Part shown: piece by piece, positions 54,214 through 62,286 of the stretch
Numbering within the stretch: position 1 is the first letter of the stretch
How the letters are laid out: the number at the start of each line of letters is the position of its first letter
Assembly: GCF_034064985.1 (NCBI RefSeq)
Contig: NZ_CP139249.1
Span: 2,666,001-2,730,000, forward strand
Length of the DNA: 64,000 bases
Source of the DNA: Acinetobacter pittii
GTDB taxonomy: Bacteria > Pseudomonadota > Gammaproteobacteria > Pseudomonadales > Moraxellaceae
Direction of reading: 5' to 3'
Notes under the pieces: generated by a model
Told to the model about the DNA's origin: nothing
Databases searched by the model: none
What the model saw: the letters and a program-made list of their open reading frames with translations, nothing else
Position numbers and translations under genes: made by a program

Positions 54214-54573
54214 ATGGAAAAAGCTCTGCAATGTCCTAAGTGTGGTTCTACAGAAATTGAAGCACGTGACCATGACAAATTACTTAGAACAACTGGCGGT
54301 GTTTTACTCACAGCTGCCGGTACAACGGCAGGCACTGTAGGTGGCGCTGCGACTGGTGCTACTGTTGGAGCAGCTATTGGTACTGTTGCTGGTCCTTTAG
54401 GTGTAATTGTTGGCGGAACTGTAGGGACTTTTGTTGGTGCCATTAGTGCAGGAATTACTGGCGGTGTAGTTGGTAACATTTTTGGTAAAAAAGCGGGCGT
54501 AATAATCGACAAGAATATTTTTCAAGATTATCGCTGTCTAAAATGTAAATACCGTTTTAAGCAAAAGAAGTAA
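54214..54573 (+). CDS. Glycine-zipper membrane protein inside a split zinc ribbon
   Basis: A 119-residue protein with an unusual plan. The N-terminus has CPKC (Cys7 and Cys10) and the C-terminus CLKC (about Cys109 and 112), which together look like one zinc ribbon. Between them, residues about 25-95 are a Gly/Ala/Val-rich glycine zipper (GGAATGATVGAAIGTVAG and similar) with 2-3 membrane-like segments. So the two zinc-binding halves would meet after the zipper folds into or against a membrane. No leader is present. Function unknown. It stands alone with an AGGA site. Confidence 0.75.
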   Translation: MEKALQCPKCGSTEIEARDHDKLLRTTGGVLLTAAGTTAGTVGGAATGATVGAAIGTVAGPLGVIVGGTVGTFVGAISAGITGGVVGNIFGKKAGVIIDKNIFQDYRCLKCKYRFKQKK

Positions 54574-54730
54574 TTTAAATTAAATAGGAGAACTAGTTGC
54601 TCTAGCTCTCCTACCTAATCAAAAAATTTATAAACCATCTGGAATAATAAATTTTTATCTAGCATTTCATATAATTAATCTAGATAGCAGCCTATTTTTA
54701 ATAAAGTAAAACTTTAGTTAAGACTTTAAT

Positions 54731-55411
54731 TTACTTAGCTGCTACTCCATCTTGTTGATATTTTGGTGAACGTGGACCATATAACAACCCCATACCCGGA
54801 TTATAAGTCGTCGGGGTAAAAAGTTGAGTATTTACCATACTCGCTAATGGATAAGCCCGATCAGTAAAGCTGCCAGCAATCTGTTCAACTAAAGCACCGA
54901 CGACCATTCCGATTAAACCCGCATTACCATCATTACTTGCTTGAACAAGTTTTTTCTCACCTGTCCAAATCACATCTCCAGTTTTTAAATCAACAAGCTT
55001 TGCATCAGCACTTACTGTCGCGACACTCTGAATCACTTGGTATTTAGAACCATATTCTTTAATTCGAATATATAAAGCTGCGTCTGCACCAAAAATCTCT
55101 TGTAATTTCTGGGGTGCAATAGACTGAGCATCACTGCCATTAGTAACCCCATTCTCTTTAAACATATTGTCTACGACAGAGATTGGGAAAACGTAATAAC
55201 CCGCTTCTGCCACAGGTGCCACCACAGTAGGCCAATAACTATAAGTCGCTTTTACATCAGGCGAATCATTGACTGGAGGCAATACCAAAATCGATTTTGG
55301 CATATGAGCTTTATAAGCTGTAATATCTTTATTAGGTTGTGGAGTAACAGCACATCCAGTAAATGCAAGGCTAGAGATAACCAAACCAGCAATTAGAAAT
55401 TTCTTCATCAT
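54731..55411 (-). CDS. DUF799 (GNA1162-family) lipoprotein
   Basis: A 226-residue lipoprotein with leader and lipobox FTGC (Cys20). The body matches the DUF799/GNA1162 family: SILVLPPVNDSPDVKATYSYWPTVVAPVAEAGYYVFP, then FGADAALYIRIKEYGSKYQVI and VWTGEKKLVQAS. Its ATG overlaps the natural stop of the DUF4810 frame (ATGA at 55411-55408). This family regularly travels with CsgG-like and DUF4810 lipoproteins; together they probably form an outer-membrane complex of unknown job. Confidence 0.88.
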   Translation of the reverse strand: MMKKFLIAGLVISSLAFTGCAVTPQPNKDITAYKAHMPKSILVLPPVNDSPDVKATYSYWPTVVAPVAEAGYYVFPISVVDNMFKENGVTNGSDAQSIAPQKLQEIFGADAALYIRIKEYGSKYQVIQSVATVSADAKLVDLKTGDVIWTGEKKLVQASNDGNAGLIGMVVGALVEQIAGSFTDRAYPLASMVNTQLFTPTTYNPGMGLLYGPRSPKYQQDGVAAK

Positions 55412-55776
55412 GATTTTGCATTCCCACCATTCGCATTCATTTTTTGCAATAAGCGATCCATTAAAACTGTAGATTCTGGATATACTTGTCGTTCAAGCTG
55501 GAAATACTCAATTGCTTTTTGAGAATTATTTTCTTACAAATACAACAATCCTAAATGCGCATATAAACCTGGCGGAACGGCTAAGCCCTTGCCTTTAGTT
55601 TTCTCAATTTCAGCTTCTAATTTTGTGATTTGCGTACTTGGTGTCGCTTTCTCAGGTGAGTTATACATCAAATAGGTTTGATGAGTATAAGTTCCCCAAT
55701 TATATAAAGGTTGAGGACCAGCGGCACACCCAACCAATCCCATAGCAAGAAAACTGCTTAAAAGAATTTTTTTCAT
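55408..55776 (-). pseudogene. DUF4810 lipoprotein gene interrupted by an in-frame TAA
   Basis: The frame opens at 55776 with a lipoprotein leader (lipobox LVGC) and reads PQPLYNWGTYTHQTYLMYNSPE, LEAEIEKTKGKGLAVPPGLYAHLGLLYL to a TAA at 55536-55534 after 80 residues. The same frame then continues without another stop as ENNSQKAIEYFQLERQVYPES to 55408, as the family should, and ends overlapping the DUF799 start. Thus a single base change, most likely from CAA, GAA or AAA, has created the stop. The product lacks its C-terminal TPR-like part unless there is read-through. It is the middle gene of the CsgG-DUF4810-DUF799 operon. Confidence 0.85.
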
Positions 55777-55793
55777 TTAACACATATCCAAAA

Positions 55794-56465
55794 TTATTGA
55801 ATTGACCAACGGTTATTTTGAATATCTGTTACAAGATTATTAACTGCTTCACGAACAGCTAAATCAAGTACTTTGCCATTTAAAGTCGAATCATAAGAAG
55901 CTGTAGAGCCAAAACCTAATACTTCACGAGCACCTAAGGCATATTCACCCGCACCTTGTACGGAATGCACGACTTCAGATGTTTTTACATCAACGACATT
56001 TAGATTAACTTTTGCATAAGCAACTTGCTGTTTACCGCGACCTAAAATACCAAATAATTGCTGATCACCTACTTCTTTGCGACCAAACTCAGATACGTCA
56101 CCTGTGATGACATAACGAGCACCTTTAATAGATTGGCTCGTATTGCTATACCCAACTTCTTGTTTAATCTCAGATAAATTGTCTCGATTTAAAACTGTAA
56201 AATAACCAGTTTGCTGTAAATGTGTCTCAAGAATAGTTTTTGCCTGTCCGCCTAGACGGTCTACATTGTCAGAGAAAACGCCTCTCATATAACTAGAGCG
56301 GTTATCAAACTTACCAATAGAAACAGGAGCCTTTACTCCCGTATATTTAATTTGTGATGTAGCTACAGTTACTTGCGGGCTTTGTATCGTTCTTGAAGTT
56401 TCAGTAGCTGAACAAGCAATTAAACCGAAAGAACTCAAAGTAGTAATGATTAATATTTTTTTCAT
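55794..56465 (-). CDS. CsgG/HfaB-family lipoprotein
   Basis: A 223-residue CsgG-like outer-membrane lipoprotein with lipobox IACS-type leader (LIACS, Cys18). Family segments include VSIGKFDNRSSYMRG, LETHLQQTGYFTVLNRDNLSEIKQE, ARYVITGDVSEFGRK and VKTSEVVHSVQGAGEY. The length is shorter than curli CsgG, and no curli genes are nearby, so it belongs to the CsgG-DUF4810-DUF799 type. It is first in the operon; a TATAAT-like -10 lies about 40 bp upstream (56504-56509, minus strand). Confidence 0.88.
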   Translation of the reverse strand: MKKILIITTLSSFGLIACSATETSRTIQSPQVTVATSQIKYTGVKAPVSIGKFDNRSSYMRGVFSDNVDRLGGQAKTILETHLQQTGYFTVLNRDNLSEIKQEVGYSNTSQSIKGARYVITGDVSEFGRKEVGDQQLFGILGRGKQQVAYAKVNLNVVDVKTSEVVHSVQGAGEYALGAREVLGFGSTASYDSTLNGKVLDLAVREAVNNLVTDIQNNRWSIQ

Positions 56466-56764
56466 GTTTACTCTATAAAGATAAATAAATACAAAGAATA
56501 CATATTATATACAAAAAGACTATCAAATAAGCGAATAAATTAGGACTCTAATAAAAAATTTACTTAATTCGTTTAAATAATTTTTAAAGAAGCAAAAAAT
56601 TTATTCTATAGATAATTAATTATATGAAACCTATTATTAGTAAATTAATTATGGTTTGCCGTGGTATAGAAAAATCTATCTATGATATAAAAATCAGCTA
56701 CTTACTTTACGCTTTAAAGAAGATATGAAACAATTATGCCCTAATACAACTTCTGAAATTACAA
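56466..56764. other. Gene-free AT-rich stretch
   Basis: Divergent promoter region between the CsgG gene and the gene at 56765. Apart from the -10-like element noted for CsgG I see no distinct signal. Confidence 0.5.
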
Positions 56765-57235
56765 ATGAAAAAATTATTACTTTTAAGCTTAGTTAGCATT
56801 TTCAGCTCATATAGTTTTGCAGAGGACAATAGCTCGATTTATCGGGGACTTGGTACTGGTCCTGAAGATTTTTTAAAGTTTCAAATTCTTAAACAAAAAG
56901 GTTTCCTAGCCAAAAAACCTAATATTTCAAGAGCAGACTATAACGATATATACAAACTCAAAAAACCTTATGAATTTATGGGACAAAACGTTGTGCTTAT
57001 TTCAGATGAATATATGTCTGAATATGTGGGCTGTTGTGTGAGTGAAGGTTGGGGAGCTGTATTTAAGCAAACCACCAATTTAAAATTAATTGAAAAATTT
57101 GCAAAAAAGAATCAATGTAATATCGCTCCGATAGAAACCGATAGCACTTACTATGGGTTTAAAATTAGTTCTCTGCCAAAAGGTAATTACTATGAATTAT
57201 CCTGCCGCGAACGTGATTTAGATGAGTCTCAATAA
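56765..57235 (+). CDS. Exported protein of unknown function
   Basis: A 156-residue protein with a Sec signal peptide (cleavage after SYSFA). The mature part contains five Cys residues, among them CCV in EYVGCCVSEGWGAVF, so disulfides in the periplasm are likely. I do not recognise a family. The gene is single, with no evident ribosome-binding site, and convergent with the TetR gene, from which a strong hairpin separates it. Confidence 0.7.
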   Translation: MKKLLLLSLVSIFSSYSFAEDNSSIYRGLGTGPEDFLKFQILKQKGFLAKKPNISRADYNDIYKLKKPYEFMGQNVVLISDEYMSEYVGCCVSEGWGAVFKQTTNLKLIEKFAKKNQCNIAPIETDSTYYGFKISSLPKGNYYELSCRERDLDESQ

Positions 57236-57312
57236 GTCAAAATTAAACTCTGAAAATAAGAGCCAATATTCCTGTTTAACTTAAAATATCAGACCCATAT
57301 AAACTAAGTGAG

Positions 57313-57349
57313 CAAGATGCTTTTGAACTACCTTTTCAAAAGCATCTTG
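57313..57349. terminator. Long hairpin between convergent genes
   Basis: A perfect 15-bp stem (CAAGATGCTTTTGAA and complement) around a 7-base loop. It lies between the exported-protein gene and the TetR gene and can end both transcripts, though T-runs are poor. Confidence 0.65.
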
Positions 57350-57366
57350 TTCCAAAGCACTATTCA

Positions 57367-57918
57367 TCAAGTTATTTTAAAAAACCGCTCCAACACCTCA
57401 TCCCTCTCACTCAAACTATTGGTACTTAAAAACCCAAACATCAAACCATCTATTAGATTTAAAACCATATCGGCATCAGGTTTTAAGGCACGAGTTTCCA
57501 AACTAAAAATTAGGTCAAAAAGTTCTTTAAGTAGCCATTTTCTATATTCAATCGCCATGCGGTAAGCCCTTGGGTAAAGCAGTTTTAATTCAAAAATAGC
57601 TTTAAACAAAAGATGGTAAAAGCTATTTACATCAACATGTAAACGGACAATTTCTTTGAGTTTATCGGCTGCGGTTGGGTAGCGGTGTGAATAGACAATT
57701 ACCAGTACTTCTTCTTTGAGTCGGCTTTTTTGAAGGATTAAGCATATTTCAACAAGGCGTTCTTTCGAGTGAAAGTAGTTATAAAACGTCGCTTTTTGAA
57801 TTCCGGATTTTTTAACAATCAGATCTACACCAGTGGTGTGAAATCCATAGGTAGTAAATAAGTTTATAGCCGTACGAATAACGTGTAATTTTTTGGAAGA
57901 GGTTTCTAAATTTGGCAT
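57367..57918 (-). CDS. TetR-family regulator
   Basis: A 183-residue TetR protein. The HTH is near the N-terminus (TTYGFHTTGVDLIVKKSGIQKATFYNYFHSKERLVEIC), followed by an all-helical ligand domain. The ATG at 57918 gives the normal distance to the HTH; an in-frame start at 58014 adds a 32-residue extension unlike the family. No obvious target gene is adjacent, because upstream lies the structured segment at 58067. Confidence 0.82.
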   Translation of the reverse strand: MPNLETSSKKLHVIRTAINLFTTYGFHTTGVDLIVKKSGIQKATFYNYFHSKERLVEICLILQKSRLKEEVLVIVYSHRYPTAADKLKEIVRLHVDVNSFYHLLFKAIFELKLLYPRAYRMAIEYRKWLLKELFDLIFSLETRALKPDADMVLNLIDGLMFGFLSTNSLSERDEVLERFFKIT

Positions 57919-58066
57919 AGTTTTACCGTTATAAATTCTTGTTGTTTCTAAATGAGATACTTTTTTGGGAGAAAAAAAGGCATAGCAAAGCCATAAAGAC
58001 TGTGTTTTGCACATCTCAAGTTTTATTGTTAATTAATTTTTTGGTCGCGACGAATTAAAGCCTGAA

Positions 58067-58380
58067 AGCGCTAATCGCTATCAAGCAGCTTATAAATTTA
58101 AGTCGTGTCGATACAGACTTTGGCAAAGACTGCCAAGAAATAATGGATGTGCAAAGCCAACTCCTTTTTATTGGGAGTTCTGCCAAGTCATTAAAATTAT
58201 GGTGGCAGAACGGAAGAAGGTTGACAGACTGGTCAAACGAGGCCAGCACACCCACAGGTGTCCCCCTCCCGTTCCGCCGCAGAGGGGGCACGAGGGTGCA
58301 CACACTAAAAGTATAAAACCTTTAGTGTTCGTTTGAATCAGCCTGTCAAAGCCGGCTGGCAATGGGGCCAGCAGGCAAAG
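58067..58380. ncRNA. GC-rich structured segment, candidate non-coding RNA (strand uncertain)
   Basis: In an AT-rich neighbourhood this segment is locally GC-rich and dense in hairpins. Examples are AACTCC/GGAGTT (58159-58179), ACACC-CACA-GGTGT (about 58248), CCCCCT/AGGGGG (about 58263-58287), GCAC-GAGG-GTGC, ACACTAAA/TTTAGTGT (about 58302-58328) and GCCTG/CAGGC enclosing GCTGG/CCAGC (about 58341-58375). Two overlapping minus-strand ORFs exist but lack protein-like character and ribosome-binding sites. A phage-type antisense RNA (like C4 of P1/P4-type elements) is one idea; that is inference only. Confidence 0.4.
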
Positions 58381-58461
58381 AATAGTGCTCTACCCTTTTA
58401 CAGTCAAGCACACAAAATGACATTTGTTTTAAATTAGATCATTAAAAAGTAAGGATAAATA

Positions 58462-58494
58462 ATGAGTGAGTTATTGTTAAAGTGGGGTTTATAA
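58462..58494 (+). other. Ten-codon ORF with a good ribosome-binding site
   Basis: AAGGA is followed after 8 bases by ATG and the short frame MSELLLKWGL. It ends just before the 3' end of the convergent gene at 58505. It could be a leader peptide or the beginning of a gene truncated by deletion, together with the structured segment upstream. Confidence 0.3.
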
Positions 58495-58504
58495 AAAGAA
58501 ATCA

Positions 58505-59287
58505 TTAAAGTCGAAACCAAGGTTTTTTGGGCTTAGTCCCAGTATATGCTGGGCTAACTTTAATTGGCCCCTGACCTTTTTCACATTCTTGCACGCCCCA
58601 CTCACTCGGGCGAAAACGCGCATTAGGTCCATCGGGTTCAGGTTTACCAAATTCTTTTGCAATATCGTGATCAATTACTGGAATTTCATGTAACACAATG
58701 TCCCCACGAGAACAGGCGATGGTAGGACGCTTTGTGTCGTAAACCCATTTACCGTAACCATTTTCCTCCTTAGGATCAAAGCGCATAACTGGACCTATTT
58801 GCTGATCCCACGCCAGCTCCATTCGAGGAGGCTCCATCGCAGTTACCCACATTCCTGCGACTTGTACAGGATGAGGGAAACGTACAGCTTGTAATCCCCG
58901 TAAACTCAGGGGTAATTGTGGCTCACCATTATCAAAAGCATCATAACGACTGATTAAGCTCCCTTTGGGAATCAACAGTTCACCATATTGGGCATCTTGA
59001 GATAAAACGAAATGACTGCGACTTTCTTTATAATGCTCTTTAAGCGCAAAATCATACCCTACCGATGCAATCATATAAAATAAATAACCTGCCCACAGGT
59101 CACATATCAATGCCAATACCGTAATGAATAATGTCTTTTTAGAAAAAAACCTTACAGGCTTTTGCGCCTTATTTCGCCAAAAGAGTATTACTTTCACCAA
59201 CAAGCCTATTGTTAGAACAGCACCAATTAATGGAGTAATAAACAACAGAAAAATTGCGAAAAAAGAGAATGGCTGTACTGGTATCAT
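58505..59287 (-). CDS. Membrane protein of unknown function
   Basis: A 260-residue protein with membrane segments at about residues 8-33 and 50-75 and a C-terminal soluble domain of about 180 residues rich in Pro and Trp (VQVAGMWVTAMEPPRMELAWDQQIGPVMRFDP, then FRPSEWGVQECEKG). I do not recognise the family. It is a single gene. Topology suggests the soluble domain faces the periplasm. Confidence 0.7.
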   Translation of the reverse strand: MIPVQPFSFFAIFLLFITPLIGAVLTIGLLVKVILFWRNKAQKPVRFFSKKTLFITVLALICDLWAGYLFYMIASVGYDFALKEHYKESRSHFVLSQDAQYGELLIPKGSLISRYDAFDNGEPQLPLSLRGLQAVRFPHPVQVAGMWVTAMEPPRMELAWDQQIGPVMRFDPKEENGYGKWVYDTKRPTIACSRGDIVLHEIPVIDHDIAKEFGKPEPDGPNARFRPSEWGVQECEKGQGPIKVSPAYTGTKPKKPWFRL

Positions 59288-59660
59288 AATTTTTAAATCT
59301 TTAACTTCATATTTTTCTAAGGCGGGCCGCTAAGAAAATTATATATATGTATATAAAAAAATAGGCATTGCTATTTAGTGCTTACATTACAAAATAGGAA
59401 TAGTTGCTTCCATTTTTACTTATGATTTTTTAAAAATATATGCCTTTTCTCAATTTAATATGATTGGCCTGCTATGAAGTATAAAAATTAAACTAGCCAA
59501 ATAACGCTAATCTAAATAAAAAAGCTAAGCCCCGATTACCGAGGCTTAGCTTTGGAAAATAAATTAAACAGCCATCCTAAGGTAGACTATTTAAGCTTAG
59601 ATCAATATAAATATTTTACTGAAAATCCTGTGTACTAATTTTAGACAACTTTAAAAGTAT
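59288..59660. other. Gene-free stretch with terminator copy 1
   Basis: About 370 bp, AT-rich. Its only feature is the terminator-like repeat at 59514-59553, which matches the metQ terminator. Confidence 0.5.
59514..59553 (-). terminator. Terminator, copy 1 of a direct repeat
   Basis: AAAGCTAAGCC pairs with GGCTTAGCTTT around an inner CC/GAGG region and is followed on the minus strand by a T-run. It lies about 110 bp after the MarR-GNAT stop. Over about 40 bp it is identical to the sequence at 60722-60762 except for one substitution and one A insertion. Confidence 0.75.
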
Positions 59661-60599
59661 CTATCGGGTAAATTGCTGCTCAAGCATTGTTTTCCCCCAT
59701 TGATTTCCTTCCCATTCTTTCGTCAGTTTAAAACCAAACGACTCATAAAGTTTACGAGCTGCGTCAAGACCACTAAATGTCCATAATTGCACAGCAGAGA
59801 ATCCTTTTTGATCACAAAAATCTATAGCTTCTGCTAATAATTTTTTCCCGATACCACTACCTTGATATCCATCCTCAAGAATAAACCAACGTAAATGAGC
59901 TTCATTATTTCCTAAATCTTGACCATCTATGGCTACAGATCCAATAATCTGATCATTATGTATAGCAAGCCAAATGTTATTATTTTCATCATGTAGTCGT
60001 TCCGAAAACTCAGCAAGGCCGGATGCAACTTTACCTTCAAAGAAATATCCAAACCCATAGTTTTTTGCATAATATCTTCCATGCATTTCTGCGATGCGAC
60101 CAATCATTCCAGCACGATATCCAGATACTATTTCAATATTTTTACTTACCTCAACAATTGGGTTGGTTCTACAAGCAACTAAAGCTTTTGCATAAGATGT
60201 AAGACCTTGAGCAATTTGTTTCTGTTCAAATGGTTCTGAATTTTCTATAGCGCGAATTACCCTCATTTCACCATATGCATTTATTTTTTTAACCGTATTA
60301 CGTCCTTTATCAGTAAGTTGTAGCGATTTAGATCTTCCATCATTTATTGCTTGTACTTCTTTAATTTCGTCAGCTTCTATTAATTTACTTAGCATTCTAC
60401 TTACACTAGATTTTTCCAAGCCCAAGATTTGTGCTAATTGGATAGCCGTCATAGAGCCATAATTTTCAATCTCTAATAGTGTATGAACCGCTGAAGGTGA
60501 ATAGTCTGTAGCAGCCAGAGTAGCATTCATAAATCCCAGCTCACGAACCATGATTCGTGAAGATCTACGAATTTCTTCAATTAATTTACTATCTATCAT
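59661..60599 (-). CDS. MarR-type regulator fused to GNAT N-acetyltransferase
   Basis: A 312-residue two-domain protein. Residues about 1-140 are a MarR winged helix (MTAIQLAQILGLEKSSVSRMLSKLIEADEI, wing NDGRSKSLQLTDKG). Residues about 155-312 are a GNAT acetyltransferase with acetyl-CoA loop YQGSGIGKKLLAEAI and LRWFILEDGYQG before it. The ATG at 60599 is 7 bases after GGAGG; an in-frame ATG at 60632 lies within the operator. Such fusions may couple acetylation of a small molecule to gene control. A 37-bp palindrome covers its promoter, indicating autoregulation. Confidence 0.85.
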   Translation of the reverse strand: MIDSKLIEEIRRSSRIMVRELGFMNATLAATDYSPSAVHTLLEIENYGSMTAIQLAQILGLEKSSVSRMLSKLIEADEIKEVQAINDGRSKSLQLTDKGRNTVKKINAYGEMRVIRAIENSEPFEQKQIAQGLTSYAKALVACRTNPIVEVSKNIEIVSGYRAGMIGRIAEMHGRYYAKNYGFGYFFEGKVASGLAEFSERLHDENNNIWLAIHNDQIIGSVAIDGQDLGNNEAHLRWFILEDGYQGSGIGKKLLAEAIDFCDQKGFSAVQLWTFSGLDAARKLYESFGFKLTKEWEGNQWGKTMLEQQFTR

Positions 60600-60607
60600 A
60601 CAAACAC

Positions 60608-60644
60608 CTCCAAATATAGTTGTATCATACAACTATATTTGGAG
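60608..60644. promoter_or_regulatory. 37-bp perfect palindrome, probable operator of the MarR-GNAT gene
   Basis: Two 18-bp arms (from CTCCAAATATAG to CTATATTTGGAG) are perfectly complementary around a single C. The left end contains the ribosome-binding site of the gene. It is long enough for two MarR dimers. As RNA it would also form a strong hairpin over the translation start. Confidence 0.8.
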
Positions 60645-60721
60645 ATATGAGTCAATTATTTATTACTATCGATAAAGTAGATAAGGACTTTAATTATGAG
60701 TTAGTACAAATAAGACCTTCC

Positions 60722-60762
60722 AAATAAAAAAAGCTAAGCCCCTATTACCGAGGCTTAGCTTT
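60722..60762 (-). terminator. Terminator of metQ, copy 2 of the direct repeat
   Basis: The same stem as copy 1 (AAAGCTAAGCC and GGCTTAGCTTT), 28 bp after the metQ stop, followed by a T-run on the minus strand. Together with copy 1 it brackets the MarR-GNAT gene. Confidence 0.85.
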
Positions 60763-60789
60763 AAAAATAATTTTAAATTAAAAAATTAC

Positions 60790-61668
60790 TTATTTGATGT
60801 CTGCAAATTCAGAAACAGGTTTGTTCACTTCAACTTTTGTGCCACCAAATTTTTCGCTCACAAACTTTTGAACTTTAGGTAAGTGGTAAAGTTCACCAAG
60901 TTTTGTATAGATCGGATCGTTTTTGTTCGCTTCAGCAACACCCAACAAATTCACATAAAGCTTTGTAGACTGATCAATAGGCTCCCGGAAGATCGCATCT
61001 TTCATTACATTTAAGCCGCCTTCAAGCGCCAATGTATTACCCAACACAATCGCATCTACATCGTTTTTAACACGAACTGCTGTAGTCATTTGAATTGGTT
61101 TTAATTGTAAGTTTTTAGGGTTTTCAACGACGTCATTGGTCGTCCCTTTTACAGGGTCAAAGTCTGGTTTTAGTTTAATCAATTTAGCAGACTGTAATAA
61201 TGTTAAAGCACGCGCTTCGTTAGCAGTATCGTTTGGAATTGCGATGGTCGCGCCTTGTGGGAACTCTTCAACAGATTTAACTTTATTTGCATAAATACCC
61301 ATTGGCTCTAGGTAAGTTGTCGCAACAGCAGCAACTTTAGCTGTATTTGAAGAATTATAAGCTGCCAAATAGTTAAATGACTGGAACGCATTTACGTCTT
61401 GTTCGCCACTTGCTACAGATGTGTTAAGCACAACGTAGTCAGTCAGGTTAGTAACTTCGAGTTTAATGCCCGCTTGAGCAGTTTCAGGCAGCGTCGCCAC
61501 GTATTTCCATACGTCAGTGTCTGAACCTGTAGAAACTAGTTTAATTGTTCGAACTGACTCAGTTTTGTCTTTAGCTGATGCTGTATTTTCAGTTTTTGCA
61601 GGTTCTTTATTACATGCAGTCAGTGTTAGAACAGATGCGCTGAACAGAACACTAAATAATTTTTTCAT
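60790..61668 (-). CDS. metQ: MetQ/NlpA-family substrate-binding lipoprotein
   Basis: A 292-residue ABC transporter binding lipoprotein with lipobox LTAC (Cys19). The body has the NlpA-family features AGIKLEVTNLTDYVVLNTSVASGEQDVNAFQSFNYL, AVATTYLEPMGIYANKVKS and ATIAIPNDTANEARALTLLQ. It should bind D- or L-methionine in the periplasm. The partner genes metN and metI are not beside it, since a tRNA gene and fadH lie upstream, so this is an orphan or extra copy. Some relatives bind other amino acids. Confidence 0.88.
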   Translation of the reverse strand: MKKLFSVLFSASVLTLTACNKEPAKTENTASAKDKTESVRTIKLVSTGSDTDVWKYVATLPETAQAGIKLEVTNLTDYVVLNTSVASGEQDVNAFQSFNYLAAYNSSNTAKVAAVATTYLEPMGIYANKVKSVEEFPQGATIAIPNDTANEARALTLLQSAKLIKLKPDFDPVKGTTNDVVENPKNLQLKPIQMTTAVRVKNDVDAIVLGNTLALEGGLNVMKDAIFREPIDQSTKLYVNLLGVAEANKNDPIYTKLGELYHLPKVQKFVSEKFGGTKVEVNKPVSEFADIK

Positions 61669-62080
61669 AGATACATCCTAAAATAGGAAACGCCTATCTT
61701 ATAAAAGAGTCAGGCATTGCCAACCAATGGGTCAAAATACAATTTTGGGGCGGAAATAATTTCCAGATATCGGGTTTAGAAAACTGAATTCAGCATCATT
61801 CCTTCCTTGAACTTGCTCGCTGAACAATAGAATTATGTTTTGAAACAGTTTCTAAATATTGGCTCATCATATATCAATAAATGAATATTCTACAAATAAC
61901 TTGTACGATTCTAATATATAGACCTCTTATAACTAAGATATTGAAAACATAAAATATATTATATAAAGATAGTATTTTTGATTAAAATTTATACTCAATT
62001 GATTTATATGAAATTTTCGGCATTTATTAGCAATATTTAAGCTAAATAGAGTTGTAGTTTTTATTTTAAGCATAAAAAAA
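61669..62080. other. Gene-free stretch upstream of metQ
   Basis: About 410 bp of AT-rich sequence between metQ and the tRNA terminator. No gene, repeat or riboswitch could be recognised. Confidence 0.5.
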
Positions 62081-62102
62081 AGCCCCTACTTTCACAGGGG
62101 CT
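62081..62102 (-). terminator. Terminator of the tRNA-Ser gene
   Basis: AGCCCCT pairs perfectly with AGGGGCT around an 8-base loop; a run of T follows on the minus strand, about 10 bp after the tRNA 3' end. Confidence 0.88.
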
Positions 62103-62111
62103 TTTCGAATT

Positions 62112-62201
62112 TGGCGGAAGCGGTGAGATTCGAACTCACGGAGGACTCACACCCTCGTCGGTTTTCAAGACCGGTGCATTAAACCGCTCTGCCACGCTTC
62201 C
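62112..62201 (-). tRNA. tRNA-Ser (anticodon UGA)
   Basis: On the minus strand it begins GGAAGCGTGGCAGAGC and ends CGCTTCCGCCA, so the 7-bp acceptor stem pairs and CCA is encoded. The anticodon arm CCGGTCTTGAAAACCG reads TGA. A long variable arm (ACGAGGGTGTGAGTCCTCCGT region) and the GTTCGAATC T-loop fit a class II serine tRNA of 90 bases. Confidence 0.95.
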
Positions 62202-62286
62202 ATGTGCGTAAGAATACAAAGCTTATTCATTTTATTCAAGAAAAAAATCACCGCTTTGTGTTCAAGTGCATATTGTTTCATCAATT

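Noticed and set aside
54189..54512. Minus-strand Pro/Ala/Thr-rich ORF
   Set aside because: It is the complement of the Gly/Ala/Val-rich codons of the real gene at 54214, which has a ribosome-binding site and Cys motifs.
58055..58362. Two overlapping minus-strand ORFs in the GC-rich segment
   Set aside because: They overlap each other in different frames, lack ribosome-binding sites and follow the hairpin structure. Kept only as a candidate RNA.
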